Of a stretch of DNA of 62,837 bases, positions 35,993 to 44,930 are shown in pieces (position 1 is the stretch's first letter; each line of letters opens with the position of its first letter). Under the pieces are notes generated by a model, which was not told where the DNA came from, did no database searches, and saw only the letters and a program-made list of their open reading frames with translations. This stretch comes from Rhizobium tibeticum. Lineage in GTDB: Bacteria; Pseudomonadota; Alphaproteobacteria; Rhizobiales; Rhizobiaceae. The DNA is taken from the NCBI RefSeq assembly GCF_900110205.1, contig NZ_FOCV01000035.1, forward strand, positions 1 to 62,837. The letters run 5' to 3'. The translations under genes were made by a program, and so were the position numbers.

Positions 35993-36944
35993 ATGAACGC
36001 AGTAGATGCATACGATGCCGTATTCGAAGGCTTGGCCTGGGTACCCGGACGAATGTTTACGATGGGATCGAATAAGCACCATCCGGAAGAAGCCCGTGCG
36101 CATCCGGTCAAGGTCGACGGCTTCTGGATCGACGCGACGCCGGTCACGAACCGTCAGTTCACCGCCTTCGTCAAAACCACCGGACATGTCACCGTCGCGG
36201 AAAAGACTCCACAAGCTGCCGACTATCCCGGCGCGCTTCCTGAAATGCTGCGGGCCGGTTCTCTCGTGTTCACTCAACCGAAGACAGTCGTCGGCCCTGA
36301 CATCACCAAATGGTGGTCGTTCAAGTTCGGCGCCGACTGGCGACACCCCTACGGTCCTCGCAGCGATATTCGCGGGAAGCTCGACCATCCGGTCGTTCAT
36401 GTCGCTGATAGCGACGCCCGGGCGTATGCCCACTGGGCCGGCAAGGATCTGCCGACGGAGGCCGAATGGGAGCTGGCAACCCGCGGTGGCATCGACAATG
36501 CCGAATTCGCTTAGGGCGACGAATTGAACCCAGACTGCAAACTTATAGCCAACACGTCGGAGGGCACGTTTCCCACGATGAGCACAAAGCCTGCGGGCGC
36601 CAATAGAACATCGCCCGTGGGGTCGTTCCCGGCGAACGGGTACGGTATCTACGACATCAACGGCAACGTATGGGAGTGGACGTCGGACCACTGGTCGACC
36701 CGCCACCCCGAGGCTGCGGCGAAACCATGCTGCATTCCCAAGAACCCTCGTGGCGGCGAGCGAGAGGCGTGCTTCGATCCTCGCGACCGAAAATACGAAT
36801 TCCAAGGCGGTGCTGAAAGTCGGCTCGCATCTTTGCGCCCCGAACTACTGCCGACGCTACCGTCCGGCCGCCCGTCGTGCGGAACCGGAGGACACCTCCA
36901 CCAGCCATGTTGGCTTCAGATGCGTCAAGCGAACCAAAATTTGA
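35993..36944 (+). pseudogene. Formylglycine-generating enzyme (SUMF1/FGE) gene, nonsense plus frameshift
   Basis: From ATG 35993 the frame shows FGE features: FTMGSNKHHPEEARAHPVKV, VTNRQFTAFV and LPTEAEWELATRGG. It ends at TAG 36512-36514, where the family has tryptophan in AxGDEL. The same frame resumes with GDELNPDCKLIANT, then GYGIYDINGNVWEWTSDHWS. A frameshift near 36785-36800 follows. A second frame supplies the active-site region GSHLCAPNYCRRYRPAARR with both catalytic cysteines and the end HVGFRCVKR. Aerobic FGE converts the sulfatase active-site cysteine to formylglycine. Two separate lesions make an intact product unlikely. Confidence 0.8.
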
Positions 36945-37425
36945 CGCCTCCCACGACCGCTTCCCCAGTTCGATGGCCGTCGATGCGAGTCTCCAGCAGG
37001 TGTCAGCGAGCCCGCGTGGAATTCACGAGCCGTCCACCTGGGCGTCGTACTCCCTTGAAGCGCAGCGTCGAGACCTCGTCGCAACTAAACGTTCATCCGT
37101 CTCCGATACCCCCACCACGCGACCTCCGTGGTGGCAACCGATTCTTGCAGCCCAGAGTGCGCCGTTACCTATCAAGTAAGATGGCGGCCGTTTCTGACTC
37201 CGGCAAGCCAGGGACTGGTCGCCCGTGACGATGAAAGCCATCGGAAGGCGACCTTCAACGTCCTTGTGGCTTCCCTTCAGTTCGAACGCGAATATCGGCC
37301 AGTGTTGCCGCCACGCACTTGCAACGGCATGAGGACTCAATCAGCGTCAGTTGCAGCATGCGGACTGGAGAGTTCGGGCATGACTCCCCCGGTTTTTCAA
37401 AACTTGAACAGGTAGGAGTACGACT
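36945..37425. other. Intergenic region with a GC-rich hairpin
   Basis: There is no gene I can support. CCACCACG (37112-37119) and CGTGGTGG (37127-37134) form a hairpin without T-run. Overlapping frames on both strands give no family matches. Confidence 0.4.
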
Positions 37426-38229
37426 ATGGCCTCTAGTTCGATCAGGCTCCTGAGCTACACCTTTCTTCTGACGTCCGTCACTGCGTCGGCACACGCCCAA
37501 TCCAGCGAAGAATTGGCGAAGAAGCTTTCAAACCCGATTGCGTCACTGATCAGCGTTCCGTTCCAGTTCAACTACGATCACGGGTATGGACCGGAAGATG
37601 GCGATAAAACCACGCTGAATATTCAGCCTGTTATCCCAATTTCGATAAATGAAGACTGGAACCTGATTTCCCGAACAATCCTGCCGGTGACCTGGCAAGA
37701 CGATATTGCCGGACCGTCGGGTGAGCAGTTCGGGTTGGGTGATACCCTGCAGAGTTTCTTCCTGTCGCCTGCCAAGCCAACCGAAAGCGGAATCATCTGG
37801 GGTGTTGGCCCCGTCTTCCTGCTTCCAACTGGTACCAACGACCTGCTCGGGAGCGGAAAGTGGGGCGCCGGCCCAACCGGCGTCGCTCTCAAGCAAGACG
37901 GACCGTGGACTGTCGGGATCCTGGCGAACCACGTGTGGTCGTTTGCGGGCGAGAGTGACCGGGTAGATGTAAGTTCTACCTACCTGCAACCCTTTATTTC
38001 CTACACGACGCCGGATGCTTGGACCTTCGCGTTGAACACGGAATCTACGTATGACTGGGAGTCAGATGACTGGTCGGTACCGATCAACTTCACAGTGTCG
38101 AAGCTCGTTACCGTGGACAAGCAACCGATAAGCTTGCAGGCTGGAGTTCGTTATTGGGCGTCCGCTCCGGAGAATGGCCCAGAAGGACTCGGGTTCCGAG
38201 TGTCCATAACCTTCCTGTTCCCCAAGTAA
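37426..38229 (+). CDS. Outer-membrane transporter-like protein (phenol-degradation MetA-type family)
   Basis: The 267-residue protein has a signal peptide (ending SAHAQS) and beta-barrel-like strands. Features such as PVIPISINEDWNLISRTILP, GLGDTLQSFFLSP and VGPVFLLPTGT are characteristic of the putative MetA-pathway-of-phenol-degradation outer-membrane family. These are thought to be porin-like, but the substrate is rarely known. It follows the FGE pseudogene in the same direction and may serve solute entry for the sulfatase/phosphatase cluster. Confidence 0.8.
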   Translation: MASSSIRLLSYTFLLTSVTASAHAQSSEELAKKLSNPIASLISVPFQFNYDHGYGPEDGDKTTLNIQPVIPISINEDWNLISRTILPVTWQDDIAGPSGEQFGLGDTLQSFFLSPAKPTESGIIWGVGPVFLLPTGTNDLLGSGKWGAGPTGVALKQDGPWTVGILANHVWSFAGESDRVDVSSTYLQPFISYTTPDAWTFALNTESTYDWESDDWSVPINFTVSKLVTVDKQPISLQAGVRYWASAPENGPEGLGFRVSITFLFPK

Positions 38230-38441
38230 CGCGACCCAACAACAGGTGAGGCCTCCAAGGCGGACTACCAGTGAATGCGAAGTCCAACCCTTCCCTCGAC
38301 ACCATAGGCATTCCAAGCTGACATCTCGGCAGCATTTTACCATGGCCCAATTCCAGTCGCTCGATGATGACCGGCATTATGGGCTTCATTCCAGGCCTTA
38401 GCCCTCCAGGACGATAGGATAGAGAAATTGCGCGCACGCTC

Positions 38442-38466
38442 GGAACCAACGAAGAGACGATGCGTT
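38442..38466 (+). promoter_or_regulatory. EcfG/RpoE2-type promoter (exact)
   Basis: GGAAC (38442-38446), 16 bp, then CGTT (38463-38466): exact match to the general-stress sigma factor consensus of alphaproteobacteria. It ends 52 bp before the DUF6894 gene start. Confidence 0.75.
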
Positions 38467-38518
38467 TCTTTGGTTCAATTCTTTTCGAGTGAATTCGCCC
38501 CAGCGTCTTGTGTTGCCG

Positions 38519-38761
38519 ATGACCAAATATTTCTTCCACCTCCGCACAGGCAATGAGATTATCGAAGATGAGGAAGGCGTGGACCTTGACAGCGCTGCTG
38601 CCGCACATCGCGAGGCCATCACCGCGGCCCGGGAAATGTTGGCCGAGGCGGTCTTGCAAGGCAACGTTGTCGATGGTCAAGTGTTCGAGATTACCGACAA
38701 TACGGGAAGAATAATCGAGCGTCTCCCGTTGAAGGAGGCTCTACGCCTTAGCGAAAGTTAG
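38519..38761 (+). CDS. DUF6894 family small protein
   Basis: This 80-residue acidic protein starts MTKYFFHLRTGNEIIEDEEG. It carries the DUF6894 pattern of a beta-strand start with RTG, followed by D-E-EG-x-D-x-DSAAAA and a helix. These small soluble proteins are abundant in rhizobia, often under general stress control; their biochemical role is unknown. ATG 38519 is chosen by family alignment (an upstream in-frame start exists). An exact EcfG/RpoE2-type promoter lies just upstream. Confidence 0.82.
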   Translation: MTKYFFHLRTGNEIIEDEEGVDLDSAAAAHREAITAAREMLAEAVLQGNVVDGQVFEITDNTGRIIERLPLKEALRLSES

Positions 38762-38881
38762 CGGCCGGATTTAGGATACAGCACCAGCTTTGCGAGGCGC
38801 GACATCCAACGTCACCCGCCCAATGCCTGAAAAGGCATCGTCTGTGAGCTCTGACGTCGATTGCGGTCGGGCGATAAAAGC

Positions 38882-39118
38882 TTACTCCGAACCCCTCCGC
38901 TGCCATTCCTTGTATGGTTGTAGTGCCTGACCTGGGAACCGCCGCTCAATTTCCGTTTCCACCAATGCGATAAAAGCGAGAGTGTCGTCCAGGTCCATCC
39001 CTGCGCGAGAGAGCGCTTCGCTCTGCTTTTCGAGGTCTTGCATCCTTAAAAACACCTCGTCGTCTGTCATCGCCGACAGGCGGTCTGCGAAGGTCGCGGG
39101 ATCATCTTGCTCGGACAT
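38882..39118 (-). CDS. Small acidic hypothetical protein
   Basis: The 78-residue protein, MSEQDDPATFADRLSAMTDD at the start, is helical and strongly charged, with no membrane segment or known motif. An AGAGGA ribosome site lies five bases before the ATG, which supports real translation. It sits on the minus strand among stress-type small genes. I do not recognise a family, and no EcfG-like promoter was found upstream. Confidence 0.6.
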   Translation of the reverse strand: MSEQDDPATFADRLSAMTDDEVFLRMQDLEKQSEALSRAGMDLDDTLAFIALVETEIERRFPGQALQPYKEWQRRGSE

Positions 39119-39210
39119 AGGATCCTCTCAGCTCAAACGTTAGCGCCGCCGCAATAGAGATCGTCATACCCCTCGGGAGCTCCAACGTCGGAGCTCAGAA
39201 AATCGGCCCT

Positions 39211-39381
39211 CTACAATTCTGGCATATCATTCATTGAGATCTTCCCCCCGCCAGCGATTTTATCAATTGCAATCGGGAATTGGCTGATGCGCTTTCCCAT
39301 CGTGCCGAAAATCACATTGGCAACAGCCGCAGCCACGCTTCGCGTAAGTGTCGCACTCAGAGCGATCGCCTTGAGACCCAT
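39211..39381 (-). CDS. Small hypothetical protein (56 aa)
   Basis: A short frame, MGLKAIALSATLTRSVAAAV at the N-terminus, has a moderately hydrophobic first third and a polar tail ending MPEL. A strong AGGAG ribosome site is seven bases before ATG 39381, and a GGAAC-N16-AGTT promoter-like element is 39 bp upstream. Both favour expression. There is no recognisable domain. An earlier start at 39408 is possible but lacks the ribosome site. Confidence 0.5.
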   Translation of the reverse strand: MGLKAIALSATLTRSVAAAVANVIFGTMGKRISQFPIAIDKIAGGGKISMNDMPEL

Positions 39382-39419
39382 CGCATTCTCCTGGAATATG
39401 ACAACCAAGTTTACCCCTC

Positions 39420-39444
39420 AACTCCGGTTCGATCAGGATGTTCC
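39420..39444 (-). promoter_or_regulatory. EcfG/RpoE2-like promoter (one mismatch)
   Basis: Minus strand GGAAC (39440-39444), 16 bp, AGTT (39420-39423), 39 bp before the 56-residue gene. Confidence 0.45.
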
Positions 39445-39545
39445 ACCATTGACCGCTAGGGACAACAGCCCACATTTCCGGATTCGGTAGCAAAATGCCA
39501 CCAGCCGCGAATACTCCGCTACGACCGCCTCGCGCCAAAAGGCGG

Positions 39546-40816
39546 TCACGAATGACCTACGATGTGTTCAACGAGGCGAGGTGCTTCCTCGGCGATCGCC
39601 AATATTATGCCTGACTTGCGTGTGGAGGCGAAATCCAACCCGGCTAAGTAGAGGCCTGGCAGGGAGGCGACCCCATCCGCGTGAACAGGCTGTTCCACGC
39701 TGTCAAGCGCACCGGGAAGTCTCACCCAACTGAAATCGCCCTTGAAGCCTGTGCACCACACCACCGTCGTTATGTCGGACCGGGAGAGATCAAGCGAACC
39801 GATCGTCGGATTCGGCTGACGCATCGCGACCGTCTCCGCCGGGTCGGGCTCCGAAACAGGTGCATCGATTCCAGCACGGCTGATATATTCGTCGATATGG
39901 CGTTTGATGTTGTCTGAGGCTTCATCTGCAAAACGAACATTCGCTTCAAGATCGTCGGCGAACGAGAGGTGACCGCCATTCTCGACGCCAGTGAAATGCC
40001 CAAGAAGCACGACACCTCGGGCGCTGAGCGCTTGAAGGCTTATCGTGCGCACCGACCCCAGCACACCACGAGGCGGGATGCGTCCCGCAAGTCGAATGAC
40101 CTCCTCTCGTCGCACGTCGAGAAACCCGCTTTCGAGGAGCCAGATCATGATGTCGCAGCCTCGGTAGCGCCGTGGGAGCCGTCCGACACGACTGGTGTCA
40201 AGGAAGACTGTTCGGCCTGCGTCCGCCAACTCTTCCGCGATCTGGGCACCCGATTGGCCACTTCCGACCACCAGCACCGCTCCATCGGGGAGATCTGCAG
40301 CGCTGCGGTAGCCGGAAGCGTCGATCTGGCGAAGGACAGGCGGCAACGCAGCGGCCCAAACTGGGCGCACCGGACAATTCAGGCTACCACTTGCGACGAT
40401 AACGTTCCGCGCCAAAAGCGTGCCGCGTGAGGTGGTTAGCCGATACTCGCCATTCTCGTGCGTGCGCGCAAGTTCGGTCACCGCAGTATCCGGTTCGATC
40501 GGGAGCCCGTTGCGCCTGGCGAAGTCCTCAAGGAGAGAGACGAACTGGTCGCGCGTCAGGGCACCAGACGGATTTGGACCGTCATAGCAGTCGCCTGGCA
40601 TGACGGTCTGCACGTTGGCGGTATTCATTCGAAAGAATCCCATCGCTGTGTGCGCCAAGTTTCTCCTACGCGGCCTCGCTCCAATACGCTATGGCGTAGG
40701 CCTCGTCGTGCCAGCCAATAGCTGACACCCAGGCCGGCCCAGCCGGCCCCGATCACGACCGCATCAAGAACATTGACGTTACCGGTCATTTGCTGTGGTG
40801 ATCTCATAATCGACAT
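39546..40816 (-). pseudogene. Flavin-dependent monooxygenase gene with one frameshift
   Basis: Two overlapping minus-strand frames together make a class B flavin monooxygenase of about 420 residues. The first, 40625-40816, contains the FAD motif VIGAGWAGLGVSYWLARRG and GETWRTQRWDSF. The second, 39546 to about 40630, continues with RMNTANVQTVMPGD, the NADPH motif VVGSGQSGAQIAEEL and the C-terminal STRKSGIILAIAEEAPRLV. Joining them requires one extra base in the run near 40626-40634. It is either a single-base deletion or a sequencing error. No intact copy is nearby. Confidence 0.8.
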
Positions 40817-41185
40817 CCCAGCAATCCCGCCATCCCCCGTGCCGTATTAAGCCGTGTTCACGGCAATTAGTCCAGCGTGGCGGATCTCCGCCCGACTGGC
40901 CGAAAGCACTCCTTTTCGCCAGCGCCAGTCACCGCATGAAACTGCGCCACAGTGCTCTCGCCAGCCCGGGGAAGGCGAGTTCGCCTGATGTGACGTAGTT
41001 CACTTCGTCGCTGGTGCGGACAATGTGAAGGACGCTCCGTCTCCTGCGGCCGCCGTGGCGGCATTTGCTACCCAATCGCGCACATTTCTCCGACCCGTGC
41101 GTGAGGGCGATGATTGTGAACTTTTGGGAGAACAAATTCGAAGCGCGAAACGTTACTTATCCGTCTTCAACAAGGATTATTTGCC
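40817..41185. other. Upstream region of the entericidin-like gene
   Basis: No gene is supported here. The right end carries the EcfG-like promoter at 41129-41154. The rest has only short overlapping frames. Confidence 0.45.
41129..41154 (+). promoter_or_regulatory. EcfG/RpoE2-like promoter (one mismatch)
   Basis: AGAAC (41129-41133), 17 bp, CGTT (41151-41154). It ends 31 bp before the entericidin-like gene. Confidence 0.55.
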
Positions 41186-41341
41186 ATGACCATTGTAACG
41201 AGAGTAGCCGCCGCCCTTTTCCTGGTGATTTTCATGGCTTCTTGCGCCAACACCATCAAGGGAATTGGCCGCGACACCGCAAATACGGTTAACGCCACCC
41301 AGAATGCTGGAAACCGCGTCGGAAACGCCGCAGCAAACTGA
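41186..41341 (+). CDS. Entericidin A/B-like small lipoprotein
   Basis: A 51-residue lipoprotein has the signal peptide MTIVTRVAAALFLVIFMASC, where the cysteine is the lipidation site. An entericidin-type tail follows, NTIKGIGRDTANTVNATQNA. Entericidins are tiny envelope lipoproteins, linked in enterobacteria to stationary phase and toxin-antidote behaviour; in rhizobia the role is less clear. An AAGGA ribosome site precedes the ATG by about seven bases, and an EcfG-like promoter lies upstream. The gene is too short for standard length filters. Confidence 0.8.
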   Translation: MTIVTRVAAALFLVIFMASCANTIKGIGRDTANTVNATQNAGNRVGNAAAN

Positions 41342-42189
41342 TCGAATCGGGCGTCCGTGTCTGCCTTTGAGTGAGATCAGCTGTGAGGACAGGCTGCTCC
41401 ATATGCGTGCCTGTGCCAGGGATGGCGTTCCTTGAAACGTCCGCAAGGCGCGTGCTGCGCCATCTCTTTTCGTAAGCCTCACAACCTGGCGCGTTTCCAT
41501 CGAGCTTAGCGACGCCAAGCTTACTCAACCGTCCGTGGCTCTAAGGCTGTAGTCGCAAAGATCGAGGGATCGAAAGCCGCGGCCGCCAAGGGCCGCAATA
41601 ACTGGATTCGCTCGTAAAGGACCAAGGGCAATAGTCAACAAATCCGGAGAAGCACGGAAGCAGCCGGACGAGCCGACGGACGATTCGATCGTTGCGGTAA
41701 AGAGCCCCAATGAAAGTGAAGCTCAGATCCAGCACATACGAAAGTTTGGGTCGGCTATACGAGTGCCCAACTATCAGATTTGGACGTCAGTGCCATAATG
41801 ATCTGGAACCTGGCTACTGCGCACAACCCGCATTTATGGCGGATGCGCTTTGCTGAAAGACTTCGTCCGTGCGCATCGTGATGATCGCGATTCTGGTTTG
41901 TATGGTTGCAGGTGTCCTAAGTCCCCTGTTGGTCACAGGAACCGGCGATCAAGTTCCATTTGGACAGCCCCTTCAAAGATCCCCGAACTCGTTACAGTGA
42001 GGCACAATGTTCTAATCGCCCGATTGGTTGCCCTCTTGCGAGGCCACTTAGGAAACAGGGAACAAGTCGCGCCTGACCTCCACACTCCTGCATCCTGGCC
42101 GCAAATTGCGGTATTGTGGTCCCGTTGCCTTAAATTGGCTGAGCGAGAATGACAGCATGATGACCATCGCGACTCACAGGAGGTGCACG
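41342..42189. other. Intergenic stretch, no supported gene
   Basis: About 850 bp of lower-quality frames on both strands. None has a convincing ribosome site plus family match. GGAAC occurs around 41806 and 42057 but without a matching -10 element at the right spacing. Confidence 0.4.
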
Positions 42190-42477
42190 ATGATGGTCGT
42201 TCCCGGGGATTGGATGTATGGGCTCGAAGTCTGGTTGCCTGGTCAGGCGCATCCGGTCGATGTGAAGAGTACAAACGAAGCTTCGGCACTTCTCGCCGAA
42301 CGGTGGCCAGTAACTTTTGGTCCAGCCTTCGAGTATGCGCTTGCAACGTGCGCGGCGGTCACTGAGGGACAGCTTCCAGCGGAGGAAGCAAGGCAGGCTT
42401 TGGTAGAGGCCGCAATCGCCGTCGGCATTGTTTGTACACAGCGCGTGCAAGGTGCGCCCGCAGCGCCTCGTCTTTAG
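42190..42477 (+). CDS. DUF982 family protein
   Basis: This protein of about 95 residues shows the DUF982 pattern: an N-terminal strand region MYGLEVWLPGQAHPVDVKST, NEASALLAERWPV, then YALATCAAVTEGQLPAEEAR and QALVEAAIAVGI. DUF982 proteins are small, soluble and specific to rhizobia and relatives; function unknown. A strong AGGAGG ribosome site six bases before ATG 42190 decides the start over upstream in-frame ATGs (42106, 42157). Confidence 0.8.
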   Translation: MMVVPGDWMYGLEVWLPGQAHPVDVKSTNEASALLAERWPVTFGPAFEYALATCAAVTEGQLPAEEARQALVEAAIAVGIVCTQRVQGAPAAPRL

Positions 42478-42611
42478 GTGCCGGCCGATCGTCATCCACA
42501 AATGCGGATGCTGGGTCGGGCTGAAACACGTCCAGACCGCCCGCCGTTGTAAGTCATGCGACCACACAGAGGATCGATCCATTGGCGATTGAAGAGGAGA
42601 CCCCGGCGACG

Positions 42612-43388
42612 ATGCCCGATCTCAAACATGGTGTGCTCGTTGCTGCCATGGTCCTGGCAGCATCAATAGTATCCTCGCAACCGGCTCTTGCCCAACAATG
42701 CGCGCGACAAACCTTCGAAGAGGCAAGATACATCGTTTGTACAGTGGAAGTGGGTAAAGCCGACCTGCGATTGTTCTGGAAGAACGTCGATGGCGAGCCA
42801 TACCGCTATTTTTCAAGCGTTGCGAAAGCCGTTCGCAATGAGGGACGAACGCTGACGTTCGCGCTCAACGCCGGCATGTACCTACCCGATTTCTCGCCAA
42901 TCGGACTCTACGTCGAAAACGGGCGGGAATTGAGATCCGCCAATACCGTAGAGCCCGAACGCTCCCTCGGCCCGGTACCGAATTTCTACAAAGAGCCGAA
43001 CGGCGTGTTCTTTCTCGATGCAGAAAGCGCCGGAATACTGCCGACGGATGAATTTCTGAAGCGTCGGCCCAAGGTGCGTTTGGCCACCCAGTCTGGTCCG
43101 ATGCTAGCTATCCAGAACAAGGTGAATCCGATCTTTATTGTCGGGTCGACAGACAGAACGCGGCGGAGCGGTGTGGGGGTCTGCGGCAGGCGCGCCGTTC
43201 GCTTCGCGATCAGCGAAGACAGAGTGAATTTTTATGATTTCGCGCGGTTTTTCCGTGATCATTTGAAGTGCCCCAATGCATTGTTCCTCGATGGTGGACG
43301 AGGCGTGGGGATTTACAATCCGGCAATGGGCCGCAATGACCGATCCTGGCATGGCGGTTTCGGCCCGGTCTTCGGACTTGTCGAATAA
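42612..43388 (+). CDS. Secreted phosphodiester glycosidase-like protein (NAGPA domain, DUF2233)
   Basis: The 258-residue protein has a signal peptide (VLVAAMVLAASIVSSQPALA). An NAGPA-type domain follows, with FALNAGMYLPDFSPIGLYV (about 88), PNGVFFLD, LATQSGPML and NALFLDGGRGVGIYNP (about 222). Family members hydrolyse phosphodiester links to sugars, for example in uncovering N-acetylglucosamine or trimming exopolysaccharides. The start at 42612 is by signal-peptide position, and an upstream TTG is possible. It stands alone between small stress genes. Confidence 0.82.
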   Translation: MPDLKHGVLVAAMVLAASIVSSQPALAQQCARQTFEEARYIVCTVEVGKADLRLFWKNVDGEPYRYFSSVAKAVRNEGRTLTFALNAGMYLPDFSPIGLYVENGRELRSANTVEPERSLGPVPNFYKEPNGVFFLDAESAGILPTDEFLKRRPKVRLATQSGPMLAIQNKVNPIFIVGSTDRTRRSGVGVCGRRAVRFAISEDRVNFYDFARFFRDHLKCPNALFLDGGRGVGIYNPAMGRNDRSWHGGFGPVFGLVE

Positions 43389-43971
43389 CCGTGGTAAGGC
43401 GATGGGCAGCAATTACATGTCGCACGAGTGTGATGGCCCAACATTTCTTCCTGCTAGCTGCGCGCTACGTGGGGTAGCTGCCGGTCGATTAGATTGCAAC
43501 CAAGCACAATCCCTTGGCCCCGACCGCGTGAAATCCTCCTAAAGGCCCTCGCCCGGCGCTTGGCTGAGGTCTAAGCGTTCGAAAGCTGCGCGCGCAGTTC
43601 CTCGATCCAACCTTCGATGGAAATCGTCATCCTGTCTCGTTGAGCTCTCGATAGACGACGGCTGGCGGCGCGCGCAGAACTGGTGGGTTCAAGGATCGCG
43701 AAAGCGACCGGCGGAGGTGGCGCAGGGACCGATTTTAGGCGCGGGCGGCGGTGGACGTCCGCTCAATGGAGGGACCACTCATCCTTGCCGTCTGTTCCGA
43801 GCGGTACGATTGGGATCTAAGCAGAGGCCGTTAGACTGGATTCAAGGGCGCCGTGAGGGAACGCGTTGATTGAGACGTCGCTTTTCGATGTCGCGGCGCG
43901 GTAGCGGCAGCCCGACGCCGAATCCAGGATGGCCCCCCTCAGGCCAGAGGCAATTCAACTTTGCATGGCCG
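43389..43971. other. Intergenic stretch, no supported gene
   Basis: Short overlapping frames only. A GGAAC at 43858-43862 has no fitting downstream gene. Confidence 0.4.
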
Positions 43972-44202
43972 CTAATCCCAATGCTGTTTGTAGTGCTCGA
44001 TGGCCATGTGGGATCGGATCCGCTCGCCAAGTGCGGCGGCCGACCTTTCTCCTGCAAGCACGCGATCGATCGCCGCGACCATTACGGCCCGGCCCTGGTC
44101 GCTGTCAGGAGAGACGCGGTGCTTCCGACACCACTTGGTGACGACCTTGTTGACCAGCTCGATATCTTTCGCGCTGAGAGCAGGTATATTCAAGAGAGAC
44201 AC
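43972..44202 (-). CDS. Small hypothetical protein (76 aa)
   Basis: The 76-residue helical protein begins with GTG at 44202, with a strong GGAGG ribosome site six bases upstream. It contains LSAKDIELVNKVVTKWCRKH and later LAGERSAAALGERIRSHMAI. It has no signal peptide or membrane helix. The pattern of basic and acidic helices recalls small conserved rhizobial proteins of unknown function, but I cannot name the family. Confidence 0.6.
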   Translation of the reverse strand: MSLLNIPALSAKDIELVNKVVTKWCRKHRVSPDSDQGRAVMVAAIDRVLAGERSAAALGERIRSHMAIEHYKQHWD

Positions 44203-44526
44203 TGGCGACCTCCGATGAAACCCGGCGCAATCTGTAGCGGCCTGCCCATATTTTTACGCTCGCTCACACAATCCTTCAATAAACCAAGGCTTGAAAAGCG
44301 ACAAGGCGTCTAAAAGCGACACAACCCTGGAGAGCGAACGTTGAGACGTTTGTTGACAGCGCATCCACTGCGGTTGTCGCCGTCATCACTGGCGAGATGT
44401 CTGTTTGCACAGACGACATTCCGGGGTGAAAATAAACATGTGCTTCAATCGAAGCTCAGCCCTTTGCGGATCTGGAACCAAGCTGATTTCGCAAGGTTCA
44501 TAGCAGTAGGGAAAGGAGACAAAGAC
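44203..44526. other. Upstream region of the 46-residue membrane protein gene
   Basis: Contains the EcfG-like promoter at 44474-44498. TTGACA occurs at 44353-44358 without a good -10 box. Otherwise nothing is recognised. Confidence 0.4.
44474..44498 (+). promoter_or_regulatory. EcfG/RpoE2-like promoter (one mismatch)
   Basis: GGAAC (44474-44478), 16 bp, GGTT (44495-44498). It ends 28 bp before the 46-residue membrane protein gene. Confidence 0.55.
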
Positions 44527-44667
44527 ATGACCACGCAAGACCGTCTTCCCTTGTTGATCTACATTGGCGGAATTGTCCTTGTCGGGATCGCAATCCTGAT
44601 TGGAGCACTCGCTGGCAGCCAATACGAGTCGTACCGGGAACGGCCGGCTTTGGTCGAGACCGAGTGA
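44527..44667 (+). CDS. Small single-pass membrane protein (46 aa)
   Basis: A 46-residue peptide has one hydrophobic helix (LLIYIGGIVLVGIAILIGAL) and a charged tail ending LVETE. An AAAGGAGA ribosome site precedes ATG 44527 and an EcfG-like promoter lies 28 bp further up, supporting it as a real stress-induced small membrane protein. It has no named family that I can recall. Confidence 0.6.
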   Translation: MTTQDRLPLLIYIGGIVLVGIAILIGALAGSQYESYRERPALVETE

Positions 44668-44883
44668 CGCCAATGCTCGCCTGGCAAATCCGAACGCGAC
44701 TAGCGCCTCAGGAATTGCGGCGCGGTGCATGCTTCCGCCAGGGCGTGGAGGCCTATGCCGGCAGATATGCTGCTAATAGCGACGGCGTGCCGCTCAGCGA
44801 TCCGCGTGCAGGCGTTCTTTGGCTTCGTCTAATCTCTATTAGCGACACGAGCCGCGACCTTCGTTCGATTTTTATCCGTCGGC

Positions 44884-44908
44884 GGAACCGGATCCTCTGC
44901 GCGACGTT
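44884..44908 (+). promoter_or_regulatory. EcfG/RpoE2-type promoter (exact)
   Basis: GGAAC (44884-44888), 16 bp, CGTT (44905-44908): exact consensus, ending 22 bp before the DUF2934-receiver gene. Confidence 0.75.
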
Positions 44909-44930
44909 CGGGGGTCAGCGGAGGCGGGAA

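Noticed and set aside
43858..43882. GGAAC at 43858 as another EcfG promoter
   Set aside because: The spacing gives no NGTT at 16-17 bases and no plus-strand gene follows.
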